Assembly: GCA_963835735.1 (NCBI GenBank)
Contig: CAWIGP010000007.1
Location: 1 to 64,000 of the forward strand
Direction: 5' to 3'
Length of the DNA stretch: 64,000 nt
From: DASQMT01 sp963835735
GTDB lineage: Bacteria > Actinomycetota > Thermoleophilia > Solirubrobacterales > Solirubrobacteraceae
Shown: piece after piece, positions 53,982-63,600 of the stretch
Position numbering within the stretch: the first letter of the stretch is position 1
How the letters are laid out: each line of letters begins with the position of its first letter
Position numbers and translations under genes: made by a program
The notes under the pieces: model-generated
Told to the model about the DNA's origin: nothing
The model's input: only the letters and a program-made list of their open reading frames with translations
The model's database searches: none

Positions 53982-56243
53982 GTGCCATTTGTCACTCCGG
54001 ACGGCGCGGCTGTCGGCGCACTCGAGATCCGCGTCCCGCCCGCAACGTCGATCGTCGGTGTGCCGCCGTTGACGGCAGACGAGGACGAACGTCCTCTACT
54101 TCGCGAGGCCACCGCCTATCGATATGCCGTCGACGTCGCCGGTTGGGATCGAGTCTGGCTTGAGCCATCCGAGCTTTTCCAGCCCGATGACGAGTCGCGG
54201 CGAACGGGACGGCTCGTCACAGGGGAGTCCGTTGGTTGGCTGGACGTCGAACTTCGGCTGGACGCCGCCGCGCCGTTGGCGGCGTACGCCGCGCTCGAAG
54301 TTCGCACCCTGAAGCTCGCGTACGAGCGCGAGTACCGGCAGATGCTCAAGGACATCGGCACGCTGGCCGCCGAGGCGACGGTTCAAGGCTTCGCGCCGAC
54401 GGCGCAGCGCTTCGAATTGGATGCAAGCCATGAGGCTCCGCTGCTGTATCAACGCTTCGCTGCCCTGTGTTCGCGTCTCTTCGATGAGGAACTGGATGGT
54501 GCCCTCGCTCACGTCTCAAGCCAGCCGCACCGTGAATGGCATGACGAATTCGAGGAGCGGTCACCGGGCCTGCCCATTGTTGGCAGTCCGATGCTCATCA
54601 AGGCGCTGACAGCGCCCGGCCCGCGCGTTCCCGCACCAGCCGTTGGGCGTAGCGTGGGACTGCGATCACTGCCTCGCCGGCTTCCGCAGCGTCGTACCGA
54701 AGAGACGTGGGACACAGTCCCCAACCAATTCCTGCGCTTCGCACTGGAGCGCTGGCAGAGCATCGCGCTGGATCTGCAAGCCGCTCTGGGTGACGCAACA
54801 CTCCTCGAGACAGGGCCATCTCGACGAGGTCGCCGGCTTGCCGAGCGGGTGGCTCGTCGGCTGGACGAGCTGCTGATGGCCCCGGTTCTACGGGATGCCT
54901 CGGCTCTGACTTCGTTTCCGAGTGGCAACCAGGTGCTGTCGAAGCGCGAGGGCTACCGTCAAATCTTCGAGGCATACGTCCTACTGGAGGCGTCGCTCAC
55001 TGTTGCCTTTGAACTCCCGCACGACCCGTTAGCGGTGAGCCAACGGACGGTGTCCCAGCTATACGAGATGTGGACGTATCTCGTCCTTGTTGGGGTTGTA
55101 GCGGAGATCGCCGGCGAGCCGATCCCGCTCGCGTCCCTCTTTCAGCCCACAGCGGCGGGCTTGAGCCTCGTTCTTCGTGCAGGCCGGGCCTCGGAGCTTG
55201 TTTGGACAGTGGTTCATCGAGGTCGCCGGCTCCGACTTACCCTCGCGTTCAACCGCACCTTTCGAGTCGGCGAACACACCGCTGGCTCCTGGACTCGGGT
55301 GATGCGGCCGGATTGCTCGCTACGTATTCGCCTGATGGATGGTCACATCGGCCACGTCGACGACGTGTGGCTGCACTTCGACGCCAAATACCGTCTGGAG
55401 CAGCTCGAGCGCTTTGCGCAAGATCCGATGTCCTCCGCCGAGCAAGACACAGTCGCAGTCGAAGAGGAACAAGCGGAGTCGGTCGGTGGGAGCAAGCGCG
55501 AGGATCTCCTCAAGATGCACGCCTACCGCGACGCGATACGGCGCTCAGCCGCGGCGTATGTCCTATATCCGGGTGAAGGGCCGCCGACGTTGTACTTGGA
55601 GCACGGCGAGGTGCTTCCGGGCCTTGGAGCCTTTCCACTTAAGCCGGGCGCCGACGGTAACGCTCTCGGGCGAGCGGCGCTGCGTGCGCACTTGATCGCT
55701 GTCCTCGACCACTTCGCGAGCCAGATTACGCAGCATGAGCGAAGCCGTTATTGGCGGGATGCAGTGTTCGGCGGCGATCCGCCTCAGCTCGCACCCGTCG
55801 TAGCGGCACCGTTTCTGGAACGTCCGCCCGCTGATGTCGATGTCCTCCTCGGGTTCGTACGATCGTCAGAGCACTGGGCGTGGATTCAAGCCAACTCCAT
55901 CTACAACGTGCGCGCCGGCGATCGGCGAGGGGCCGTGCAGCTCGGTGGTCGCGAACTCGCCGCCGATCTGGTGCTCCTGTATGCATCGGACGGCCCGGGG
56001 CGCCGAACGCTCGGCGTCTTCAACCGCCGCGGCCCCTGGCGCGTACTCACCCGAGACGATCTTAAGGCGTTGGGTTATCCACGGCCGCGAGGCGACTACT
56101 ACTTCTGCGCCGAGCTCGACCCCCTCGAGGCGCCCGATTGGCTCACCCAGTTGCCTGCCGGGCTCATTGAGGCGACGCTACGCCGGCAGCCGGGCGCGCC
56201 CGTAGTCGTGACATGGCAGGAGATCGTGCAGAGTGCAGGCTGA
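53982..56243 (+). CDS. McrC-like nuclease subunit (DUF2357 plus PD-(D/E)XK)
   Basis: A 753-residue protein starting at GTG 53982. The N-terminal and middle parts are DUF2357-like (LKLAYEREYRQMLKDIGTLA, TVPNQFLRFALERW). The nuclease core follows: RPDCSLRIRL supplies the PD Asp, and VWLHFDAKYRLEQ the D-x-K, with KREDLLKMHAYRDAI as the downstream helix. A C-terminal region of some 150 residues (from about FVRSSEHWAWIQANSIYN) resembles an EVE/PUA-like beta domain. Together with the McrB partner it forms a type IV, modification-dependent restriction system. GTG and TTT/CTT codon use is looser than in neighbouring genes. Confidence 0.88.
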   Translation: MPFVTPDGAAVGALEIRVPPATSIVGVPPLTADEDERPLLREATAYRYAVDVAGWDRVWLEPSELFQPDDESRRTGRLVTGESVGWLDVELRLDAAAPLAAYAALEVRTLKLAYEREYRQMLKDIGTLAAEATVQGFAPTAQRFELDASHEAPLLYQRFAALCSRLFDEELDGALAHVSSQPHREWHDEFEERSPGLPIVGSPMLIKALTAPGPRVPAPAVGRSVGLRSLPRRLPQRRTEETWDTVPNQFLRFALERWQSIALDLQAALGDATLLETGPSRRGRRLAERVARRLDELLMAPVLRDASALTSFPSGNQVLSKREGYRQIFEAYVLLEASLTVAFELPHDPLAVSQRTVSQLYEMWTYLVLVGVVAEIAGEPIPLASLFQPTAAGLSLVLRAGRASELVWTVVHRGRRLRLTLAFNRTFRVGEHTAGSWTRVMRPDCSLRIRLMDGHIGHVDDVWLHFDAKYRLEQLERFAQDPMSSAEQDTVAVEEEQAESVGGSKREDLLKMHAYRDAIRRSAAAYVLYPGEGPPTLYLEHGEVLPGLGAFPLKPGADGNALGRAALRAHLIAVLDHFASQITQHERSRYWRDAVFGGDPPQLAPVVAAPFLERPPADVDVLLGFVRSSEHWAWIQANSIYNVRAGDRRGAVQLGGRELAADLVLLYASDGPGRRTLGVFNRRGPWRVLTRDDLKALGYPRPRGDYYFCAELDPLEAPDWLTQLPAGLIEATLRRQPGAPVVVTWQEIVQSAG

Positions 56244-56332
56244 CGTTTCAGGATTGCTCGTGGCATGGCATGCCCTAGCCCCTACCACGATGCATCGCTC
56301 ACAGCTGCGTTCGCAGCCCCGCGTCACTGCAC

Positions 56333-56521
56333 TTCCGCCAGGCCGTCGCCGGCGTGCTCGCGCGGCCGCCGCCGCTCGTGGCCACCGTGCACGCGTTCGG
56401 CCACCCATTCATCGACTCCGTCAAGCGCGACGCCTCGGTCACGGTCGGGCCGGCGACGCGCGACAACCGGGACGCGCTCGCTCCCGAGCTTGCGGCGCGC
56501 GTCGGCTCGTGGGCGCCCTGA
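56333..56521 (+). pseudogene. C-terminal remnant of a THEP1-type nucleoside-triphosphatase
   Basis: In one frame ending at TGA 56519 the sequence reads FRQAVAGVLARPPPLVATVH, AFGHPFIDSVKR and RDNRDALAPELAARV. This matches the end of bacterial NTPase THEP1 proteins (typically LATVHARRHPF...TRANRDAL). The N-terminal P-loop two-thirds are absent, and no start codon with a ribosome binding site is present. The break lies just after the McrC gene, consistent with the restriction island having replaced the 5' part. Confidence 0.6.
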
Positions 56522-56522
56522 C

Positions 56523-57492
56523 TCAGGCCGCGGCCAGCCGCGCCGCCGCCGCGCGGCTGCGATCGTCGAGCCGGCGCAGCCCCAGCTCGTCGGCGAGTTC
56601 GAGCGCGCGCTCGAACTCCGATCGGTACAGGTGCCGGTCGATCTCCGGGAACTCGCCCGTGCGCCCGGCGGGGTAGTACTGCGCCATCACGTTCACGTAG
56701 GTGTCCGGGCCGAGCTCGGAGGCGATGAAGCGCAGGATCGCCTCGGTCTCGGCCAGCAGGCCCGGCATGACGAGATGCCGGACCAGCAGCGCCGCGCCGC
56801 GCCATCCCGTGCTCGTCGAGCACGAGGTCGCCGACCTGCCGGTGCATCTCGCGCACGCTCTCGCGCGCGACCGCCGGGTAGTCACGCTTGGCCAGGTAGC
56901 GACGCGCGAGATCGCTCGACCACAGCTTGAAGTCCGGCATGTAGACGTCCACCACGCCGTCCATGTAGGCGAGGCTCTCCGCGCTGTCGTAGGCGCTCGT
57001 GTTGTAGATGATCGGCAACCGCAAGCCGCCGTCGACGGCGAGCGGGAGCGCCTCAAGGATCTGCGGCACGACGTGCTCGGGCGTGATCCAGTTGATGTTG
57101 TGGCACCCGACCGCCTGCAGCTCGAGCATCATGCTCGCGAGCCGCTCCGGACCCGCCCGCTCGCCGTTGAGCTGCCAGGAGATGTCGTGGTTCTGGCAGA
57201 ACACACAGCGCAGATTGCAGCCGCTGAAGAAGATCGTTCCCGAGCCGCGCCGGCCGCGCAGGCAGTCCTCCTCGCCGAAGTGCGGAAAGTGCGACGCGAC
57301 CACGGCCTGACGCCCCACACGGCATAACCCGGGGCGGTCGGCGAGGCGGTCCACCTTGCACAGGCGCGGGCAGACGCGGCAGCGACCGTCGAGCAGCTCC
57401 AGCGCCCGGCGCGCACGCTCGCGCAGCTCGCCCGAGGCGTGGAGCGCGAGATACGGCGGCTGCCAGTCCGACATAGCCGTCCGTCCGCTCAT
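56523..57492 (-). CDS. Radical SAM protein, PflA-activase-like (AmmeMemoRadiSam-related), one +1 frameshift
   Basis: With one base skipped at about 56793 the product is 322 residues. The N-terminal region has a CxxCxxxC cluster (CRVCPRLCKVDRLADRPG). The radical-SAM motif is GCNLRCVFCQNHDISW, binding the 4Fe-4S cluster and SAM. MPDFKLWSSDLARRYLAKRD and HLVMPGLLAETEAILRF are typical of pyruvate-formate-lyase-activating-enzyme relatives of the YjjW/AMMECR-associated group. The target protein is not encoded nearby. ATG 57492 or 57474 could be the start. The stop is two bases from the THEP1 remnant. Confidence 0.88.
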
Positions 57493-57493
57493 C

Positions 57494-57790
57494 TCAGCCG
57501 TCGGCGCCGCGCTCGACGTCGAGCGCGAGCTCGTAGCTGTCGACGGATCCGATCGTCACCTCCGCGGTCTCGCTCGCCTCCTCGCGCAGATGCGCGGCGC
57601 GCGCCGCGCTGGCCTCGAGCGCCTCCTCGGAGTCCCACAACGTCACGGTCACCGCCCTGCCCCCCGCGCGATCGACGAACAGGAGGGCGCGAGCGAAGCC
57701 ATCCAACCGCCGTACGAGATCAGCCTGCTGCTGAAAGCCCTCGACCAGGCGATCGACGTCGCCCTCATAGCTGCTGACGCGTGCGTGCAC
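57494..57790 (-). CDS. ABM-like (antibiotic biosynthesis monooxygenase) small protein
   Basis: A 98-residue protein read from GTG 57790: VHARVSSYEGDVDRLVEGFQ, then LVRRLDGFARALLFVDRAGG, RAVTVTLWDSEEALEASAAR and VTIGSVDSYEL. This is the ferredoxin-like ABM dimer fold, with the W-(D/E)SEEAL motif common to the family. Members degrade heme or oxidise aromatic polyketides, or have unknown roles. The stop is one base from the radical-SAM start region. Sequence from 57791 to 58048 shows no convincing gene. Confidence 0.8.
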   Translation of the reverse strand: MHARVSSYEGDVDRLVEGFQQQADLVRRLDGFARALLFVDRAGGRAVTVTLWDSEEALEASAARAAHLREEASETAEVTIGSVDSYELALDVERGADG

Positions 57791-58048
57791 GAACGTCCCT
57801 CGATGGTTCCGCCCGGCCGTTGTACACCCGCGGAGCGGCGCGATCAAGCACCTTCGGACCCGACCGGCGGCTCCGATGCCAAAGCGGCCGAAGTCAACCG
57901 CCCGGCAGTCGCGGTTGCCAGTCCGGGCGTTCGTCGAACGCCTCGTCGTGGGTGCGCGGGGACCGGGGCAGCCGTCGCGCCCCGGTCGGGGCATTTCTGG
58001 GCGCGGCCGCGGTCTCCCCGTCGGTTCCTCGGCGCGCCAAACGCTGCA

Positions 58049-59575
58049 TCAGTCCGGCGTTGGTGTTCGTGACCGCGCGCTGAGCCGGCCGACCCAGGGC
58101 AGGTGGAAGTGGCGCTGCGCCTCATGTTCGGGGGCGACCGCGCCGTCGTCGCTCGCGCGCACGAACGCCCACGTCAGGACCGTGCCGACGGCGCACAGGC
58201 CTACGAGCAGCCACATCGAGCTGGACAGGGCGGAGGCGAACGCCGCAGGCTCGACCCGGCCCGCGTGCAGGTCGTCGTCGAGCACGGCCTGAAAGACGGC
58301 GCCGGCCGCCGCGAGCGTGATCGCGCCCGCCAAGACGCGGTTCATCGCCAGCACGCCGGCCGCGATGCCCGCCTTCGCCTGCGGCATGGCCGTCATCGCC
58401 GCCGTCGACATCGGCGCATAGACGCAGCCGAGCGAGATCCCGAACAGCAGATAGCCCGGGAATACCTGCCCGTAGCCGCTCGAGGTGTCGACCTGCGCGA
58501 GCACGACCAGGCCGGCGGTGCCAAGCGCCATGCCGACGGTGATGAGGCGACGGACGCCGAACAGCGCGATGAGGCGTCCGCTCAGCGGCGAGATCGCGAT
58601 CATCGGCGCTGTCACCGGCAGGATCATCACGCCCGTCTCCAGCGCGCCGTAGCCGAGGTCGGTCTGCAGGTACTGCGGCTGCAGGAACATCAGCGGCCAA
58701 TAACAGCCGACGAGGCAGAACCCGGCGGCGCTGGCTCCGAAGTAGGGCCCGTTGCGGAACAGGTCGAACTCGACGATCGGCCACCGGACGTGGTGCTCGA
58801 TGAACCAGAACGCCACCAGGAGCCCAAGGCCGATCGCGAAGACGCCGAGGGTGGCGACCGAAGTCCACCCCCACACCTTCCCCTCGACGAGGGCGATCAC
58901 GATCGCGGCCAGCCCAAGGCCCACGGTGATCACGCCGGGAATGTCGATCCGGCCCGCCGCGGTCTCGTCGCGCTGCTCGGCGGTCGATGCGAGCACGAGC
59001 ACCGCGCCGAGCAGGCAGAAGGGCAGGTTCAGCCAGAACAGCCAGCGCCAGCTGACCGCGTCGACGAGGGCGCCACCGACCAGCGGTCCTAGGCCTAGTG
59101 CGAGCGCCGATACACCGGCCCAGATGCCCAGCGCGCGGGCGCGCTCGCCGGCCGCGAAGACGGTCGAGACGATCGCCAGCGACAGCCCCAGCAGGGCAGC
59201 GCCGCCGACGCCCTGCAGGACGCGTCCGGCGACCAACACCTCCTCCGAGTCCGACATCGCCGCCACCACCGAGCCACCCGCAAACGCCGCCATGCCTCCC
59301 AAGAACACCCGCCGGCGCCCGAGGATGTCGCCCAGGCGGCCCGCGCTGACCACCAGCGACGCCAGCACCAACAGATAAGCGTTCATGACCCACTGCAGCC
59401 CGGCGGTGCTGGTGTCCAAATCGCGCGCAATGTCCGGGAGAGCGACGTTGATCACCGTCGAGTCGAGCATCAGCACGAACAGGCCCATGCAGGCACCGGT
59501 CAGGGTCCACCAGCGGCGGTTCGCGTCGGTCAGGCCGGGAAGCGCGCCCATGCGCGCGGCAGGAACGGCCATCAC
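58049..59575 (-). CDS. DHA2-family MFS drug exporter (EmrB/QacA-like)
   Basis: A 508-residue membrane protein with about 14 hydrophobic segments. Motif D1-like LDSTVINVALPDIARDL in TM1, motif A-like GRLGDILGRRRVFLGG and motif C-like GLGPLVGGALVD place it in the drug:H+ antiporter-2 family. It exports hydrophobic or aromatic compounds in exchange for protons. The C-terminal tail is hydrophilic and His/Pro-rich. No TetR/MarR regulator flanks it. Confidence 0.93.
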   Translation of the reverse strand: MMAVPAARMGALPGLTDANRRWWTLTGACMGLFVLMLDSTVINVALPDIARDLDTSTAGLQWVMNAYLLVLASLVVSAGRLGDILGRRRVFLGGMAAFAGGSVVAAMSDSEEVLVAGRVLQGVGGAALLGLSLAIVSTVFAAGERARALGIWAGVSALALGLGPLVGGALVDAVSWRWLFWLNLPFCLLGAVLVLASTAEQRDETAAGRIDIPGVITVGLGLAAIVIALVEGKVWGWTSVATLGVFAIGLGLLVAFWFIEHHVRWPIVEFDLFRNGPYFGASAAGFCLVGCYWPLMFLQPQYLQTDLGYGALETGVMILPVTAPMIAISPLSGRLIALFGVRRLITVGMALGTAGLVVLAQVDTSSGYGQVFPGYLLFGISLGCVYAPMSTAAMTAMPQAKAGIAAGVLAMNRVLAGAITLAAAGAVFQAVLDDDLHAGRVEPAAFASALSSSMWLLVGLCAVGTVLTWAFVRASDDGAVAPEHEAQRHFHLPWVGRLSARSRTPTPD

Positions 59576-59764
59576 GCGATCATCGCGGTTGCCAACCGCG
59601 CGCGCTCAACGCCTTCGCAGGTCGGGAATCTCAGGTGCGTGGCCGGGCCGGCGGGCTGGCACGGTTCGAGCCGTTGCGGGGGGACCGAGCGCGAGTGCCT
59701 ATCGACCGTCAGCGGAAGCCTGTTGGTCGGGCGGCCGCGCGGACCTACGGTCGGCGCACTTGTC

Positions 59765-59983
59765 ATGGAGTGCTTCTGGGTCTTCGGGCAGCGGATCGAC
59801 TTTCTCGCCACCGGTGAAACCACGGGTGGTCACTACTCCCTCTTCCATGTCTTCATTCCCGCGGGGCCGCCAGGCCCGCTACCCCATATCCACAGAGACG
59901 CGGACGAATTCTTCTTCGTGGTGGAGGGCCGCGTCGAGGTCCTCTTCGAGGACACCTGGAGCCGTCGACCACCGCGACGGTGA
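59765..59983 (+). pseudogene. Truncated cupin-domain protein
   Basis: Starting at ATG 59765 (MECFWVFGQRIDFLATGETT), the first cupin motif is clear: PHIHRDADEFFFVVEGRVEV. It carries two His and a Glu as metal ligands. The reading frame then ends with EDTWSRRPPRR, before the second cupin motif. Cupins of this type are usually 130-160 residues, so this is a 72-residue 5' fragment. The downstream sequence does not restore motif 2 in any frame I could follow. Confidence 0.6.
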
Positions 59984-60304
59984 CCGTGCGCGCGCAAAAT
60001 CCGCCGAGTGCCACCCGAATCGGTGCCGGCGCGGGCCCAACTGGCCTCACAGAAGCCGATCTAAGGCCCTCGGCGACACCACCGCGACCGACCCGTTGCC
60101 CGAAATCACCGCAAATTCCGTCAAGGGCGTCGTCGGCCACCCTTGATTTTCATCGGTCGCGCGCAAAGCAACACTCAGCGACCGGGGTACCGGACTTTCG
60201 TTGGCAGGCGACGCGCGTGCGCTGTTCGCCCAGGGCTTGAGATGGGCGCGGGCGGGTGAGCAGGCGCGTCGCGCTTCAGCCTGACGTGTGCAGGCGAACC
60301 TGGC
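59984..60304. other. Intergenic stretch without recognisable features
   Basis: About 320 bases between the cupin fragment and the small proline-rich reading frame. No reading frame with family resemblance, tRNA-like cloverleaf or strong hairpin was seen. It may hold the decayed rest of the cupin gene. Confidence 0.5.
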
Positions 60305-60502
60305 TCAGAAGCCGGCGTGATCCGGGTTGATCGGAGGGCGCGGATTGTCGCGGGGTGGCTCGGGACTTCCGCGCTCCTCGGTGGCCCCCGGCTCTGGCTG
60401 CTGCGGTGCGAGGCCAGGGACCTTGAGCTTGAACTTCCGTCCGTCACTCGTGGTGAGCTCCGGAGGCTTGGGGTTCAGCGGCTCGCCGGGAATCGGGCTC
60501 AT
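60305..60502 (-). CDS. Small proline-rich protein of unknown function
   Basis: A 65-residue reading frame from ATG 60502: MSPIPGEPLNPKPPELTTSD, a short GRKFKLKVPGL strand, then a Pro/Glu-rich tail ending INPDHAGF. Codon usage and the absence of alternative frames favour coding, but the upstream ribosome binding site (GGGAG) is 12 bases away. I do not recognise a family. Confidence 0.45.
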   Translation of the reverse strand: MSPIPGEPLNPKPPELTTSDGRKFKLKVPGLAPQQPEPGATEERGSPEPPRDNPRPPINPDHAGF

Positions 60503-60689
60503 GGGGTCAGCGTACTCCCATCCGCTGAGCGAGAGACGACGTCGATCTCCGCTCGGCCTGCCGAGCGCGTCCAGGCGAGGGGTGCGATCAGCGGTGAGCC
60601 GTTGGAGTCAGCACCCGCGCATCCTGTTGCGCCGATCGGCGCCGGCACGTAATCTCGCGCGGCCCGTCCCCCCACCGCGAGGTCGTCGC

Positions 60690-63600
60690 ATGTCCATCTG
60701 CGCCCGGTACCTGTCCCTCGCCGTACTCGCCGTGGTTCTCTACACCGCGCCGCCGAGCCACGCCGCGCCCGCGACCGACGGCCCCGGCGCGCTGTCGCAC
60801 TACGACCTGGCGCGCAAGGACTGCGTCGGCACCGCGCGCAACACGACCTCGAAGGTGTGGTTCACGGTCGCCGACGGCGTCCTCAGCGACGTCTACTTCC
60901 CGACCAACGACAACACGAACGTCGAGACGCTGCAGTACGTCGTCACCGACGGCTCGACGTTCACCGACCTGCAGACGCGCGACACGACGTACACGGTCGA
61001 GGCGACCGACGACCGCGCGCTGACGTGCCGCGTCACGACCACCGACGAGGACGGGCGCTACCGGATCGTCACCGACTACGTGACCGACCCCGCGCGCGCC
61101 ACCGTGCTCATCCGCTCGCGCTTCATCGCGCTGGAGGGCGATGTGGAGGACTACCGCCTCTACGTGCGCCACGACCCGACGCTCAACGGCAACGGCGGGG
61201 GCGGCGCCGCCAACGCCGGTGCGGACAGCGGCGCGACCGCCGACGAGAACGGGCACACGCTGCTGGTCGGCTCGGACCCGGTCACGGCCACCAACGCGGC
61301 GAACCGCGACTACGCCGTGCCGGTGCACTCGGCGCTCGACGTCACCGGCGGCTTCCTCCAGACCACCAACGGCTTCGCGAAAGAGCCGAGCGACGGCCTC
61401 ACACAGCTCGACGCCGGCCACGCCCTGAGCACGCTCAACGAGACCGCCGCACAGGGCAACCTCGTGCAGGTCGGCCGCGTGCCGCTCGGCCGGGACGGGC
61501 GCTTCACGCTCGCGCTCGGCTACGGCGACAGCCAGGACGGCGCGATCGCCGCGGCGCAGCGCTCGCTGCGCGACGGGTTCGACGAGGCCGAGGACGACTA
61601 CGAGCGCGGGTGGCATCGCTACGACGGCGACCTCGTCAAGCCGCGCCGGCCGCACAAGGTCTCGAGCCGGCGCTGGGACGAGCTGCTCGACGAGTACTAC
61701 CTCAGCGCCAACTACGTGAAGGCGGCCGAGGACAAGACCTTCCCCGGCGCGGTCGCGGCCGCGCTGGCCTCCCCGTGGGGCCAGGCCGTGTCCGCGGGCG
61801 ACCCCGCGCGCACCTACTTCGGCTCCTACCGCGAGGTGTTCGCGCGCGATCTCTACCAGGCGTGGACGGCCGCGTTCTTCGCGGGTGACCGCAGGACCGC
61901 GCGCGACATGACGCGCTTCCTGTTCGAGCGCCAGCAGCTGCCCGACGGCTCGATGCCGCGCAACAGCCTGCCCAACGGCAAGCTCGCGCCCGACAGCTTC
62001 AACACGCAGCTCGACGAGTGCGCGTACCCGTTGATCATGGCGCTCGCCTCCGGGCTGACCGACGAGGACTACTACGAAGAGCACATCAAGCCGGCGGCGA
62101 ACTTCGTCGCCAGCCGCGGCCCGTCGTTCGGGCCCGAGCGGTGGGAGGAGCAGAGCGGCTTCTCGCCCTCCACCATCAGCGCGGAGATCGCCGGCCTGAT
62201 CGCGGCCGCCGAGATCGCCGACCGCAACGACGACGACGCCTCTGCGCGCGTCTGGCGCGGCGTGGCCGACGAGTTCCAGCGCAACCTGAAGGCCTGGACG
62301 CTGACCACGAACGGCCCGCTGCTCGACGATCCCTACTTCATCCGCCTGTCGAAGACCGGCGATCCCAATGCCGACATCGACTACAACGTCGGCAACGGCG
62401 GCCCGACGCTCGACCAGCGCGCGATCATCGACGCCGGGTTCCTCGAGTACGCCCGGCTGGGCCTGCTGCGGGAGGACGACCCCGACATCGTCCGCTCGCT
62501 GGACGTCGTCGACGACACGATCCTGCGCAGCACCGACAGCGGCGACGGCTTCCTGCGCTACAACGGCGACGGCTACGGCGACGGTGAAATCGACGGCCAT
62601 CCGTGGGAGCCCTCGCACATGGGCAACGGCCACCTGTGGCCGGTCCTCGCCGGTGAACGGGGCCAGTACGAGGTCGATACCGGCTCCACCGGCGCGGCGA
62701 TCGAGCGGCTGGAGGCGATGGCCGCGATGAGCTCCGGCGTCGGCCTGATCACCGAGCAGGCATGGGAGTTCGCCGACCTGGCGGCCTCGCCGTTCGGCAC
62801 GCCGCCCGAGACCGCCTCGATCGGGTTCCGCAACGGCAAGCCGGCCGGCTCGGCGTCGGCGCTGACGTGGTCGGCCGGCCAGTTCGTGCGGCTGATGCTG
62901 GACGTCTCGGCGGGCAGGGTGCTCGACCGCCCGCGCTACACGGTCGATCGCTACATCCGCCGCACGCAGCGCCAGACGATGCTCGAGGTCACCGCGCCGC
63001 CCGACCAGTCCTCGGTCGGCGACTCCATAACCGTGACCGGCACTTCGGTCCCCGGCAACAAGATCACGGTGGCGGCCACGAACACCGACACGAGCTTCGC
63101 GACCGTGCTGCGCTCGACGACCGCCGGGTCCGACGGCGCGTTCTCGGTGCAGATCCCGCTGACCGGCGGCACGTGGGTGCTCAACACCGTCGCCACCAGC
63201 CGGTCCGGCGCGACGGCGCGCGACGTGCGCACGGTCGTGTTCGACTTCACGCCGGGAACGGTGCTACTGGACCTGACCGACCCCGACGGCGATGACAACG
63301 GGCCTGGCAACTACGCGTATCCGACGAGCCCCGACTTCAACGACGGGGCGTTCGACATCCAGCAGTTCCAGGTCCTCGACGCCGGCGACAACATCACGTT
63401 CCGCCTGAAGACGCGCAACCTGTCGCCGACGTTCGGCAGCCCGCTGGGCGCCCAGCTCGTCGACGTCTACGTGCACGTACCGGGCGCGAGCCCGACCTTG
63501 ACGCTGGCGTCGTTCCCGCAGCGCAACTACGCGATCGCAGCGGCGGGCGCGTGGAGCCGCCTGATCGAGGTGCAGGGCTTCGGCCAGCGCTTCGTCGACG

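Noticed and set aside
57791..58048. Possible upstream extension of the ABM gene
   Set aside because: The extra N-terminal sequence is Arg/Thr/Pro-rich without similarity; GTG 57790 starts exactly at the fold.
60588..62633. 681-codon open frame on the minus strand opposite the glucodextranase gene
   Set aside because: No family motifs, Arg/Val/Gly-rich composition, and it mirrors the real gene; typical antisense openness of high-GC DNA.
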